64,000 bases of DNA from Stenocarpella maydis (GCA_002270565.1 NQMI01000136.1:1-64000); one strand, 5' to 3'. Counted from the first letter of the stretch, positions 34,457 through 46,983 are shown. Made by a program: numbers and translations. The notes: a model not told the origin generated them from the letters alone.

Positions 34457-37400
34457 TGTTTCCCGGCTGGGTGGCTGGCCTCAGGTTGTGAGTGATACGA
34501 GATATGCCTACAGCGGATACAATTATCTATACACGGAGAGGCAGAGGGGGTTTTCGTCAATTGGGCGGCTCCTCACTGTGACTTGGACACGTCGTCCATC
34601 AAAGGCCACCACTACAACAGTCTTCGGCGCTCCCTTTGGAGCTTGCACAGAAAGGGTTCAGCACGACGGAGGGCATTGTCTGTCTCACACGGGCGAGCGG
34701 GCTAGAGAGCTCTTTGCCCCTTTTGGGAAGCCATGGCTCCGGCTGGATCGGGGATCAGATCGCCTCCTCTGCCGCACCCCTTTCTTTGCGCGGCGCACCC
34801 CGTATGTTCTTTTCAGCTCCCTATATCCTAGGCACGGCTGCCAGGTGCCGCCACCACCAACACCGAGAGGAGAGCTTTTCACGGACGCGCGGGTGCGTGC
34901 GCAGGAACGTGGGACTGGGAGGTGGGCAGGATTAAGCTCCCGGCGCCGACACCATGGAGAGTTCAGCCTGGGCTCCAGGGGCAAGAGCGGGCCGCGCTGG
35001 GGTGGTTTAGACGGATTTGTGCCATGCAGCTGACACATAGATGTACTCCGTACGGGCTCGAATCCCTGTGTTGTGCTACGCTGCCCCCTCCGCTGCCGGC
35101 ATATGCTGTGTCTTCAGCGGCGGGCGTCCGGTGATCCAATGTTCTGCTTTCATAGTTCATCTTGTGCCCGAGGTACGCGTGAGATTGCTAGAGTATATGC
35201 GGATATACCTCCATCGTGGCCGAGTATCTGGCCCCTCGGGCTGCTGCTGCTGCTGCTGGGGGGGACTCAAGGCCCAGCTCGAACCCAGCCGCCTATTTCC
35301 ACACCTGCCCCTGCGCAAGTCTGTGCCACACTAAGTAGCTGTGTACTACAGCATGCAGCACAGGCACCGTTCCTGGCCGCTATCACTTTTGGACTGGGGA
35401 GGTCAACGGGGGCTGAGTTCATCTCGTCTTGCCCCTGCTGCGGTCTCCTCGGCCGAGCCGGGAGGAAGACGGCGACAACAGCAGGAGTCCGGAATGCAGT
35501 CGATTTCGGAGTCCAGACTCAGCCTCAAATCACGCACCCGGCGGCAAGGCCCAACGCCAAGCTACATGTGGCATGCGTACTACCGGGCGCTCCTCGACAG
35601 CGGCAGGGAAGCCGGGTGCCATTGCAATGGTACTGTTGGTCTCTCCGCCTGCCAGACGGCCAACGGTCCAGGGCCATGGGATGACAGGAGCACGGGTCGC
35701 TGGTCGCAGAAGCTGCTCGACTCCTCCCCGGAGGCGCCACCAACTAGGCTGTCCTTGACGCTCGACAAGGTCCTCAAACCCAATCTCAGCCCCCGCGGTC
35801 TCTGTCCTACTGACTTCCATCTCTTATAGGCTAGGAGTAACACGCATAGTCACCTTGTTGCTGCTGTGCTTGTTCAATGGTGCGCGGGGCCAGGTGAGGT
35901 TAGTGCGGCGCTCGCTTTCTTTGCATAACGCGCCCGGGAGATTCGGTTTCAGGATTTATAGAAACAATATTTGTTTCGAGCGACTAGCCAGGTAGGATCC
36001 CAGGTATCAATATCAGAGGTGGTGTATTGCTAGAATACACATTACAAAGCCCACCCGGATCGCCTTGGGCCCGGGCCTCATCTCGCATGCGCTCCGCGAT
36101 GGTCGGCCGGGGTGCAGGTTGGGATTACTTCAGACGACAGCTTGTGGGTACAGGATGCATGTCAAGAAGGGTGAGGGGCGCGACCCTGCAATCAATCATG
36201 CAGCTGCTTGTGTGTTTGCGTAGTGTGTGGTCGGGTGTGAGTAGGTAGTTTATTGTACCTGGTTGTCCATCAGAGATCTGTCGGCAGCGACAGGCTTGCA
36301 TCCAGTGCGTGTCTGTTCTCGATCTCGATGGTTTGGTGGATTTGACTTCCGGGGAGATGGCTGGTACGGCTTCTCGGAGGTGGGAAGTATTGTTGGTATT
36401 GACCACCAAAGAGGACCCTGGCGCACTGTTCTGGTGTCAGGTCCCATTTGGCATGTCTCTTTGCATTGGAACCTGTGCAATCAGGCGCAGTGCTCGGCTC
36501 TCGGGTGGTGTTGCAATACGTGACATGGCAGCCTGCATTGCATGTCATGTACGCCTGCACCTGTGGGAACACCGTTTTCTTTGCTCATCAGCTCGTGTGA
36601 AGTTGCTCTCTGGTCGAGTGTGAGAGGGTGAGGGTGAGGGTGGGCGCGGACAGATAATGGGTGAGAACGGGAGGGGGTTGGTGTGATATCTCATGCAGCT
36701 GGCCGACGCATCCTGCCTCACGGGAGGGGTGCAGTGGCTGGCAGCACAATAGGGGAGGCACATGAGGAGCCCAGGGTCCAATCGATGCAGCTGGAACACC
36801 GAGTTGGGAGCTGGGGGGCATCACGGACGACGGTGATGCGTGTTCCCCAGGAACATGTCCGTCTTCCCCCCCCTCTTCTCTCCCGACTCCATTGCTGGCG
36901 AAGGATCTCATCTCGAGGCCCAAGGCTGAAATGATGCTATTTGTATTTTTAAGAAGCCTACGCCGTCGCACGTTGATGCAAGATTAGAACATCTGTTGGT
37001 ACGCTAGACTACGAGCTGACGTACACTAGTGTAGTCGAGGATTTGCGATGGGGACGATGGGGACATCTGGGCGATGGAGGATCGAGATAGAAGAGGGTCG
37101 GCCGCATGGCAAAAGCGGGCCTTTGGTAGCCAACTGACATGGGGGCTGGAAATGGGAATGGGAAAGGAAAGTGGGTGTGCAGTTGTAACCAGAGCTTTAC
37201 ATAGTGTACTATGTAGTTGTAGTACACTGCACTACACTAGAGGCTAGAAGGACGGGCAAGCAGTGGTTTGCCACCCACTTCGAGACGCGTTTTTACGCGT
37301 CTCTCTCGCGTCTTGACCACCGCGCTTCTGCCACATCTGATTGGACGCCTCCTCCGGGGGGGCCGTTTTTCGCTTTCCATTCCACTCGTATCTGCTGCCA

Positions 37401-39836
37401 TGATTCTGCACGTCTACGCCAGTTCGCTGTCTTGTTGGCTGCCTCCCCCATTCGTTCATTCGTTCGTTGTCCGTCGTCTTGTTTGTTGTTTGTGTTGGAT
37501 GAAGCTGTGCTGCTTGTACACTAAACGGTAAACTCCATCTGCAGGTCCCGGTCGTGGTCCACAGGCCAGATCCACCCCAACAGCGTCTTTTCTCAGTTTC
37601 GCATTGCTCGGTTGCTAAAAGAGCATCTGCCAGAGTAACGCTGGACCCCTGGGGGATCAATCCTGCTCCAGCCTCCAGCCTCCTCCCTTGCCCACAACTA
37701 CCAGCTACCAGCTCCCGGCTCCCGGCTCCCGGCTCCCCGGGGCCCCCCGGCCTGCAAAGGTCCCCATTCCTATGCCGTCCGAAACAAACCATCGTGAGCG
37801 CACGGCCTCAGCCGACCCCCCTCCCCCCCCACCCAGGCGCACAGGCTGACAGACAAGGCACTCAGATCTCTGAACCATACAAGAGGAGTACAAGAACGAG
37901 CCACCGAGACCTTCTGTCTCACCCTCGCTAGCCAAGTCAAGTCAAGTCCAAAGTCCAAAGTCACCCAAAGTCGGGCTCAAATCCTCGCTCTCCTCGTCTG
38001 TATTCCCCTCCCATACCCGTTACTTTGGGTGAGGAACCCTCATCTGCACTACCACTCCCAAGTAACCAACCTCGACTCCACTTATTACCTGCCTGTCCAC
38101 CCCCCCCAACCCCCCCTTTCCAATTCACCAACCCCCCAATCCACCTCCACATCCACCCATCATCGACCCAGGCCTGATCCCTCGACGCCCGCATCCCGTC
38201 ATCCACCTGCTGCCGGCCAAGTCTGCCAGCACTGTGCGCCTTGGGAGCAACTGCGCCTGTATTCTGCTGTTCGCCTCACCCTCGCCTCGACACGCCTCCC
38301 CCTCGGGTCATCTCAGAATCCAATCTTGCCTTTGCGACTGGCTGCCTGCCCGCCTGCTCCTGATCTGGTCTTTATCTGGCATCGATCGGACTGTTTTTCT
38401 TAAACCTTGCTGCTGCAGGACATCCACAGCGTTTGCACGGATCAGGGCATCGGCTACCGGCCCCGTTGGTTGACCGACTGACAAGCAGCAGCCCAGCTCC
38501 ATCCCGCAACACCTGACTGGCATTTGTCTTTCTGTCCGTCATTCCATCCGCCTGGCTTTCATCCGCAGCTGCTATTACTGCCAGGGGTGTTGCTATACTA
38601 CCGCGCCCTCAAAACGTGCCAGACAAGCATCGCATCGCATCGCAGCACAGTACCGCGCATCGTATCGCAACGCATCGCAGCGCAGCGCATCGCCATCATT
38701 ACACGGGCCTGCCAGGATTTGTTCACCCCTGTACCGACCTATCCTGCCTGCTCAGTGGCCCTCGTCTACAGCTGCCTCCTTCTAGCTCTTCCGAACGTGT
38801 GATTGGGTTCTTCAGGCCGTCTTGCCAGAGACTTGGCCAGCGACGACTTGCATGCTGAAAGAAGTGGACAGTTCCTAGCTTGACATCCTGGGTGGCGCAC
38901 GTCTGTGCAGTCTGCAGCGTTGATCAGTTCAAAAGAGAAGGACCTCGCTCTCCCATCCTCATCACTGGTCCCCGTGTCCCATCACGCCGTCCGGGGTCTC
39001 ATGCAGACCGACGACCAGGGGTTGAATAAATAGGTACGTGTGTACGAAATAACTGCGATCGCTGCACGCCTCCGCTGCTTTTAGCATCCTCCTGCATCCG
39101 CTCCACGCGCCGCAGTGCATCCATCCTCCTTCGGGCCCGCTGTCTCCCACCCCCCCCAATACCACCACACCACCGTCTTCTCGCTTGTCAGCCAGGGGAA
39201 CCCAGAACGTGCGTGCTGTTCCTACATATTCGTACATCCCGCTCATCGACTACTCCGTGTTCCCACCATCACCCACCACCCCAATCTACATTCTTCCTTT
39301 TTCCCCAGGTGTATCTGTCCGGTTTCACTCAACGGCGGACGTGTCGGTCACCATCAACACTCCCCGCTCGCCAGTCTGTGACGGCTCACCTATCTGCTTC
39401 ACGATCTTGACGACTCAGTTCCCTTTTACTTCCCTCCCTCTCTACCGGGAACGATATCTCTTTCATGATTTTTGGTACGCACTCGCTTCTGAGCATAGTC
39501 TAATTAGACGAACCAGCCCCTTCCACCTCTGGAATCGAACCCAAAAGCCCGTGGCGTCTACGGAAACGGAACACAACGGACCAGCCACCGGATTTTGGGA
39601 GTTCAACGAGCTTCGATACCAACTTCCCTTTTTACACTAATTACCACATATCTGGTGGGACTTCTCAACTTGGCGGGACCATTACCATCTACTCAAGGGC
39701 CAGATATCACATCTCATTCGTGCGCAGGCTACCGACAGCACTCTTGAGAACATTCCTTCCTTGATCTTGACTCGGGTACACGCTTTGACGATCTCATGAC
39801 CCGCCCCGCCGCCTGGACTGGACTGAAAGCTGAGAC
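34457..39836. other. 5.4 kb gene-poor region
   Basis: It lies between a minus-strand gene starting at 34456 and a plus-strand gene starting at 39837, so it contains two promoters. I see no convincing ORF. It has a GTACTCCGTAC motif at 35043-35053, GCATC/GCATCG iterations near 38629-38696, a CCCGGCT iteration near 37709-37738 and C/T-rich leader-like sequence from about 37900 to 39830. The leader-like part suggests a long 5' UTR of the downstream gene. Confidence 0.4.
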
Positions 39837-41702
39837 ATGATGAGTGGAAACATGGAGTCAGGGGGGATGCTCCTCCGCCATGGTCGATTCGGCCCGCAGA
39901 AGACCCCGGAACCATCCACAGGCGCCGACAGCCAGGCGCCTTCCACACCGAGACCTCGCCTCAGGTTAAAGCGGCGCCATGATCCTCAGCATCTCGCCGC
40001 TCCAACACAACAGTTCCTCGCTTCAGTTGCTGCTGCCGACGTCCCAATACCAAGCGTCGAGGAGCCTGCAATTGCTACCTACGGATCGGATGATATGCCT
40101 TCCTGGAGTGATCTGCACTACCCGGAGGAGGGCCAGGACATCGAGGACGGTCTCCATATCCAGTATGGTCACAACCAATCACTCTTGTCACCAAAGACTC
40201 CTGCGCCAGGAGCCCCTCCGTCCCTGACGCCCTCCAGATTCCCGAACTGGGCGACCGATTGGATGAGCAGTTCTGAGTCGAGTTCGGAGCCCGAGTCCCG
40301 GCCGTCCACGGCCCGGTCGCGCACGAGCGAGTCGTCCTTCAGCCAGCTGTCGTCGTGCTTCTCAGACGATGATATCCAGTTCAGCCCGGAGATGGGAGAC
40401 TCGGAGAGGTTCACGTGTGCCAGCTCAGAGGCTGGCCAGACGGAGAGTCCCCAACCCCTTGGCAGCGCGAGGATAGCGAGGAAGGCCCCTTGGACGCCAG
40501 CAATGGGCCAGCACCTCTGGGCGACGTTCAACCTATACCTCTCAGACCCTCGCGTGACACCTTTCCAGATCGGAAAGAGCGGTATTCCGCCAGAAGGCGT
40601 GTCCAAGAGGGTAGCCCGCCAGGCCATTCGGAGTTGGAAGGGCTCAAAGATGGTAGCAGAGTCCACCGGCGCGTCGGGGTCAAGGAGCGGTAGCTCAACC
40701 CCGACGTCAGCGGAATCGTCCAGTGTGTTTATGCAGTGGCCACACACGGCTGCCGCGACCCGGGCGTACCTGAGGGCTCTCTGCAAGCAGAAGGCCCGTG
40801 GACCTGACGGAGGCAAGATGCGGTTTTCTTACTTCTCGCGGAGCCCGACGCCCATGACCGACGCCGCCGTGCGCTGGGCCAGGCGGTCGACACCCAGCTC
40901 AGCGACAACTCCCTTTGAGACGCAGGATATGGTAAAGTCCCTGGCAATGAGCACCTCCGATACCATGACACCTCAAGGCCCGCTTGCACAGCTGACCACT
41001 GCGCCGGACTCACCGGCCCCGACGATCCCACCAAACTTGAACCACGTTCCCCAGCCGGATGTCGACCTGGAGCCGTCAATGACTGAACGCCGACGGCTGG
41101 GCTCGCCCATCAACGCAAAGAGCTACGGCCCAAGCTCTTCGGCCTCCTTGCTGGACGCGTTTGGGCTTCCTGCCGATGTTGGCCAACGGCAGACCAATAC
41201 TGTGGGACCCCAGCAGACGCTCCAGTCACCAGTCAGGCTCAGCCGTTCGTCGACGCAAAAGAGGAAGCCGCGACAGGCCCACGAGTCTCGCAAGCGGCCC
41301 AGTCTCTCGCTCGACACCTGGCTCGACCCTCGGATGTTTGCCGACGACTCGAGCAAGGCTGAGAACGCCTTTTTCGCCTCTCAGCCCCGGGCACTGCTGT
41401 CCTTTGACTCGGCCGAGCCCACAGCTCGACCGGGCGTGGCACCCATCGCCACGCCCCCGCGGTTGGGCTCACCCTTCTCCGCGTCCGGCTCCATGAGCTT
41501 CAGCGTCCCCAACAGGTTTAGTCAGCCATCGGATCTCGAACCGGCCATGTTTGCACGGCGCTTCTCGACCGTGCATCAGCCTCGCGGGACGCACCCTACA
41601 GAGCCGGCCAGCATCAACCTGGCTTCGCGGCTCGCTTACCTAGACCAGCGCCTCAAGGACTTCAACGGCCCCACTCACCGGCAGTCTGAGTCGCCCTTCT
41701 GA
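39837..41702 (+). CDS. Conserved fungal protein, possible helix-turn-helix
   Basis: A single exon of 621 codons; ATG at 39837 is the first in frame. Most of the chain is Ser/Pro-rich and disordered. One compact module near residues 214-265 stands out: RKAPWTPAMGQHLWATFNLYLSDPRVTPFQIGKSGIPPEGVSKRVARQAIRSWKG. It continues near residues 300-320 as WPHTAAATRAYLRALCKQK. The pattern of Trp, short helices and a basic third helix resembles a homeodomain- or Myb-like fold and suggests DNA binding, but this is inference. A second conserved block is the C-terminal SRLAYLDQRLKDF helix. An RKR-type basic stretch near residue 480 may be a nuclear signal. It looks conserved across Pezizomycotina, but I cannot name it. 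The GC-rich 5' side is preceded by a long pyrimidine-rich leader. Confidence 0.7.
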   Translation: MMSGNMESGGMLLRHGRFGPQKTPEPSTGADSQAPSTPRPRLRLKRRHDPQHLAAPTQQFLASVAAADVPIPSVEEPAIATYGSDDMPSWSDLHYPEEGQDIEDGLHIQYGHNQSLLSPKTPAPGAPPSLTPSRFPNWATDWMSSSESSSEPESRPSTARSRTSESSFSQLSSCFSDDDIQFSPEMGDSERFTCASSEAGQTESPQPLGSARIARKAPWTPAMGQHLWATFNLYLSDPRVTPFQIGKSGIPPEGVSKRVARQAIRSWKGSKMVAESTGASGSRSGSSTPTSAESSSVFMQWPHTAAATRAYLRALCKQKARGPDGGKMRFSYFSRSPTPMTDAAVRWARRSTPSSATTPFETQDMVKSLAMSTSDTMTPQGPLAQLTTAPDSPAPTIPPNLNHVPQPDVDLEPSMTERRRLGSPINAKSYGPSSSASLLDAFGLPADVGQRQTNTVGPQQTLQSPVRLSRSSTQKRKPRQAHESRKRPSLSLDTWLDPRMFADDSSKAENAFFASQPRALLSFDSAEPTARPGVAPIATPPRLGSPFSASGSMSFSVPNRFSQPSDLEPAMFARRFSTVHQPRGTHPTEPASINLASRLAYLDQRLKDFNGPTHRQSESPF

Positions 41703-42758
41703 TCCACCGGGCTTTTGAATGCTCCTCACTACTATACATTTCATTCCGCTCTTCTTTGATGACATCATGGTTTGGCGCAGCCACGGAATCATTTTTCGTA
41801 CGGCGAATCGGGTCAATTCCAAAAGCGAAACATGGGAAACAGGATCCTGCTCACAGCTGCTCGGCGTTCACGGTCTACCGTGGTTACAGATGCACGGAAG
41901 GGCTCTTCTGATGATTGAAGACAGCACGTGGAATTCCATGACTGCACGATACCATGGTGCAAGTACTGCCAACCACAATACGGCTCACAGTCCGACTCTC
42001 ATTCTTGATGGTTCCCCTTGTTCTGAATTTTTTTTCTTTCTTTCTCCTTGTTGGTTTGTAAGTTTTACGAGGTGTTCTGAGTTTGTGTCCCGGAATGGAC
42101 TGGGATGGAAGCATGTGTGAAATGGATCTCAATCCTGGGAATCGGGCGGTAGAAACGGAGTTTGGATTTGAGTGGATGGGGAATTCCACTTCTATACACG
42201 GGTGTTTATATATCCTGACAAGCCTGTGGGGCGCAAAGGGCTGTCACCACGAGGTGCTCATTCTGAAAGAATGATGTTGAGCCTGCACATAATGCAGGTC
42301 GCCAATCAAATCAAATATTTGGCCAAACATGTCCCCAGACGAGGCGTGACTCTAGGAAATGGGGGTCGCGACAGTAAACTACAAATTAAGCATATCAGGT
42401 ACCGCTGACATCTGCACAGACTCTGCAATGGCAAGCGGGAGTTCCCTGGGCATCCTGCCCTGTTCGGAAAGATTGACAGTCAAGCTCGCACCTCTCGATC
42501 GAGGTCTTGGTTGCGGGAGCTCCACCCGGGAGTTGCAAGCTGACAAGGGCTGAGGCCACTGCCACTGCCTGCCGACCACTGGCAACAACCGCAACCCGTC
42601 CGGGGGCCCGGAAAGCCCCGCAACGCGAAACCCACCCACCTCGGCGCGCATCACCTCGCGCGCATGCGGTCTGTCCTCCTCACGCATCGCCCGCCCTTGC
42701 TCCTCCGCCCCCTTAGCCCTGCGCCATATTGCTCTGCCGCGGATTAAATGAGGATAAC
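41703..42758. other. Intergenic, PER1 promoter
   Basis: This is the 3' UTR of the upstream gene followed by the promoter of the PER1 gene. A pyrimidine run sits at about 42026-42047. Short frames only. Confidence 0.45.
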
Positions 42759-43983
42759 ATGACGACCATAGGAGCGGGCAGGATACGGCCTTGGCCGCTC
42801 TTCCTCGCCATCGCCATCTGCGTGCTGCTGTTCTGTGCCGGCGTCCACGCCTCCATTGGCGACAGGTTGCCCGAGTTCCGCCAGTGTGTCGAGGTTCGTG
42901 CGGCCCGGGGGAGAGGCCACACACGACTCAGGAAGACGACTGAAGCTGACGCTACTGTGCGCAGGTATGCAAGCAAGAGAACTGCGACCCGAACAAGCCG
43001 CAGACCCCGATCCGTGAGACAATATCCCTCATTGTCCCTTGCGGCTCCGTCCTTGGCGCGACCGCGGACTAGACATGCCCGCCGGCTGACCTTCCTCGTC
43101 TCTCCCACAGCTCTCCTCCACCGCCTCCTCCTCTGGGACTGCCCCCAGGAGTGCGACCATGCCTGCCAGCACATAACCACGACGGCGCGCGTCGCGGCCG
43201 GCCAGCCTGTGGTGCAGTTCTACGGCAAGTGGCCCTTCAAGCGGTTCCTGGGCATGCAGGAACCCCTCTCGGTGCTCTTCAGTCTGGGTAACCTGTGGGC
43301 GCACGCGGACGGGCTGCGCAAGGTGCGCGCCGCCATACCAAAGTCCTACACTCTGCGGCCCTTCTACGTGGTCCTCGCGCACGTCGGCATGGCCAGCTGG
43401 GCCCTCAGCTCCATCTTCCACACGCGCGACTTCGCCGTCACCGAGCAGCTCGACTACTTCGGCGCCGGGGCCAGCGTCCTCTACGGGCTCTACTACACCG
43501 TCGTGCACCACTTCCGCCTGGACCGCCGCGCCCCGCGCCGCCGGAGCCTGCTGCGCGCCTGGACGCTGCTCTGCGCGTGCATGTACGCGGGCCACGTCGC
43601 CTACCTCAAGCTGTGGCGGTGGGACTATACCTATAACATGGCTGCCAATGTCGCCTGCGGGCTTGTCCAGAACGCCCTGTGGTCGTGGTACTCGTGGGTC
43701 AAGTACGAGCGCACCGGGCGTAGCTGGGCCACCTGGCCTGGCTTTGCCGTCGCGTGGATCATGCTCGCCATGAGCCTCGAGCTCTTCGACTTCCCGCCGC
43801 TGTGGGGGAGCCTCGACGCCCACAGCCTGTGGCACCTGGGGACCATCGCGCCCGCGATTGTGTGGTACAGGTGGGTTTTCCATGTGTTGTATCTGCTGTG
43901 TGACTGTGCTGACCCCCATCTGTCGTAGATTCCTCATTAAGGATGCCGAGGATGATTTGGCTAGCGAGAGGTTGAAGGCTTAG
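42759..43983 (+). CDS. PER1: GPI-anchor remodelling protein PER1/PGAP3
   Basis: Four exons: 42759-42893, 42965-43013, 43111-43870 and 43929-43983, giving 332 residues. Junctions reproduce the conserved Cys-rich luminal head (FRQCVE/VCKQENC, then LLLWDCPQECDHACQ). A signal peptide spans about residues 1-31 (PLFLAIAICVLLFCAGVHA). Next come QFYGKWPFKRFLGMQEPLSVLFSLGNLWAH, the HVGMASWALSSIFHTRDFAVTEQLDYFGA motif with conserved His and Asp residues, and several membrane spans ending with ...LWHLGTIAPAIVWYRFLIKD. This is the CREST-superfamily PER1 protein of the ER/Golgi membrane that removes the sn-2 acyl chain of the GPI lipid before remodelling. Loss in yeast disturbs GPI-protein sorting and Mn homeostasis. 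ATG 42759 is chosen because the preceding frame lacks an ATG and the signal peptide starts here. Confidence 0.92.
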
Positions 43984-44371
43984 ACGGCCTGAAGGCAGTC
44001 AGGAGGAAATGAGACCGAGTGTGATGTGCCCTACGGGGCTGTCTGGGAGGCATGATGCAGTCGAGGGACTGTCTGTCTCTGGTAAGTAAGTTGAACGAGA
44101 TACAGAACAAGAAATGAGATATTCGCTTTCCCGAAATGGGCGCACACAAGTGCGCCGTCCAATATTCACGACCTCAACCCACGCCCACCTCCCACACCCA
44201 ACAATCCTAGACTCCTGACCGATGACCCGTGGCTTTGCAAAATTCCAAATGTTTCCTATTTCCTTTCCGGTACACCACGCGAAACACAACCATACCGACA
44301 ATACCACTTCACATTTCACCAGCAACAAAAGAGTCACAAGAGCAAAATGACAACCACAATGGCTAACTCAC

Positions 44372-46983
44372 AGTCCAACTGGGACCAGGGCTTCTCTCAG
44401 CCAATAACGTACTGAGCAACTTGCAGCTCGTCAATGAGAGCATTGGTGACTGCCAGCAGGGGTTGAGGCAGATGCAGTACAGGCTTGACAGTGTACAAGA
44501 CCTGGCGCAGGAGCTGGGATACCCGGCCACGATGGATAAGAATATAGAGAAGCTGGAGAGGCTCCAGGCCGAGAAGGACAGGTTGGCCGCCGAGCTGGAC
44601 CGCTCGGGCGGGACGTTGCGGGACAGGGACGCCGAGATCGAGGCGCTCACCAAAAAGGTTGAGAACCTGCTGGTGGTGGCCGACGGCGGGCCGGGCCGGG
44701 CAAGTCGGTAAAGGAACTGCAGGATACGTGCAGGAACTTGCAGGCGCAGAACGAGAAGATCAAGGACGATCTCCGAAAGCAGGAAGGGAGGATGGCGTCT
44801 GAGAAGGAGACGGCCCGGGCCAAGCACAACCAGAGGGTGACTGCGCTCGAGAACCGGGCGGATGACCTCGCCCAGAGCCTGGAGGACGCCAACGCGTGCG
44901 CCCAGGAGCTCCGGGAGAAGGACGAAGCCCGCCAGAAGACGGTGGGAAAGCACCAGAAGCAGAGGGCAGAAGCCTCAACCCAGCTAAGGCAGATCAGGCG
45001 CGAGCTCGAGCACAAGAAGGACACGATAGCAACACTGGAAGAGCAGAGGCAGGCCGCCGAGGACAGCAAAGGGCTCGCAGAAGGCGCCGCGACGGCGCTC
45101 CGGGAGTGCCTGAAGCGGGCGCAGGGCCAGATCGGGGAGCTGAAGGAGAGGGGAAAGCAGCTGGCGCTGAGCGAGAAGCAGCTCCTGAGACGCCTGGAGG
45201 GGGGCAAGGCCAGCAACGGTGCCACGGTCACCGGCCTCGCAAGTCGCATCAGCGAGCTCGAGTAGAAGCGATCATCGCTGGAGTCCCAGCTCGAGGACAC
45301 AAGAAGGCCGCTGTGAAGCAGCCCTCCTGAGGGAGGAAATGATACAGTCCAACCTCGATAAACTGAGAAGGGCCCATGGGGGGTGCAGCGAGACGGCCAC
45401 GTCCTATCAACGACAACAACAAGAAGGAACCGACCCCACACGAGGGCCAGGATATGGCTGTTGGTAGCCAAGACAACCAAGAGAGATTCAGCTATCGCCA
45501 GCAGCTTCTGCAGGAGCAGGACCAGCTATCAGAAGGTATGCGGGGCTCTCAGCATAGCACATACCGACTAGCTATGCTGGGAAACACCGACACCGATAAC
45601 GGTGTAGGCCGCCTAGCTAGAGGAGGGCTACTGGGCAGAGGCAGAGGCAGAGGCCGTGGCAGAGGAGGACAACAGGGCAGAGGAGGACAACAGGGCAGAG
45701 GTGGACTTCACCAGAGCCGAGGCCAATCCTCAAACAACCAACTGCAGGCCCTGAGTAAGAGATCACACGAAGCTGGCAGCGCCCAATCGGGGAGGGAGGG
45801 ACTGCCTTTCTTCGCTCCCGGTGAATACAGAGAAACCAGAAACGCCAGTGGCGCGATCACTGGCTTCGAACTTACAGACCGTCGAGCGGGTGGCTCCAAC
45901 ATGGTGTTGAGGAACCCACTTGGCTCGGGCATCTTGTTCAAGGCCAAACCGCTGGAAAAGAAAGGGAGCAGTTTCATACAGAGCCTTGCAGAGGCGGCAG
46001 CTATAAATAGTGCGAGTTGTACGGTCTACGGCACCCTGGCGAGCGCCGACGACATTTGTATCAGCAGCAACCTCGACCGCCTAGGCTCGAAAACTATGAG
46101 CCTGTCTTCTCGGGCACTACCAGTCTATGTTCTGGATAGCCTGGGCGTGAAACTGAACAAAGACAAGAACCAGAACCAGAACTAGGGTCAACTCCAGACC
46201 AGGCCTCACAACCAAGCCCAAAACCAAAACCAAGGCCAGGCAGTGAAGTTTGTTCTCTGCGACTCGAGATCACACCATACAGGACAGTGCCCTATCCCAT
46301 CCAGCGTCCATCATGGCGACACTGCCGTGTGCCCCCTGCACAACAGCATAAACAAGTTCCCGTATCGGGGTCACATATTCAACGCTGGCCAGAAGCAGTG
46401 GCTCACCTGTCGCCTCGCAACCGATGCGCAGAACGGCCTCTGGCGCCGTGAACAAGAGAAGAAACATTGGGATTTCCTGATGAAATGGCTGATCGTCGAG
46501 CGAAAGCGCAAGTGCCCTTCCGCGTTGAGGATCCCACACTCGACTTCGTCGATCTCGCCCTCGCCTATTCACGAAAATACTGCAACCGCAAGATGCCGCC
46601 ACAGGTCAGCTTCATGTGGCCATACACAAAGGCAGAGGCACGCCTCTGTGCTGAGGAGCTCAAGAAATATGACGAGCTCGGCTATGTTGGGATGCCTGTG
46701 GGCATCCTGGACGGCAAGACGGTAGCGGAGATCAAGGCCATGCGCAACCGAGGAGAAATTCCTCTGCAGGCTTACCTCCCACATGACCCTGCGGCCACAG
46801 ACCCGCCGCAGCCTACCGGGCCAGCTGGGACCCACGAATCCTCAGGATGACGGATCCAACATATTGGTGGACGACCCAATGGGCCGTGGTTTTATGTTCA
46901 GGTTGTATCACAGAATTCCAAGTCAGAGAACAGTATCGCCGGCTTGCCCAGGAAGAGACGCTCCGCGCTCTTTGGGGACGTAG
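44372..46983 (+). pseudogene. Broken coiled-coil/RGG/zinc-knuckle-like gene
   Basis: A long protein can be followed only by changing frame. Segment 1 (44372-44711) and segment 2 (about 44690-45262) form a Glu/Lys/Gln-rich coiled coil; a one-base shift separates them in the GC run near 44680-44700. TAG at 45263-45265 sits at a probable Gln codon. A shift near 45312 is needed to keep the coiled coil (EAALLREEMIQSNLDKLRR) to about 45370. Segment 3 (45376-46182) contains RGRGRGRGRGGQQGRGGQQGRGG, then PFFAPGEYRETRNASGAITG. It ends at TAG 46183-46185 within an NQNQN tract, again at a probable Gln codon; the same frame reads on to a Cys/His-containing segment (FVLCDSRSHHTGQC). Another one-base shift near 46517 leads to PFRVEDPTLDFVDLALAYSRKYC and onward to 46850. 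A GSN...P(L/M)G(S/R)G(I/F)(L/M)F motif occurs twice (about 45892 and 46852). A CTAAC-N3-AG acceptor-like site ends at 44371, but no upstream exon is found. Confidence 0.6.

Noticed and set aside
35050..35070. B-box-like GGCTCGAATCC, possible tRNA
   Set aside because: No acceptor stem, A box or cloverleaf can be built around it.
38629..38696. GCATC iterations resembling a repeat array
   Set aside because: Irregular short satellite; no spacers and not CRISPR-like, and the genome is eukaryotic.
43029..43937. 302-codon minus-strand ORF
   Set aside because: Antisense of PER1; no recognisable features.
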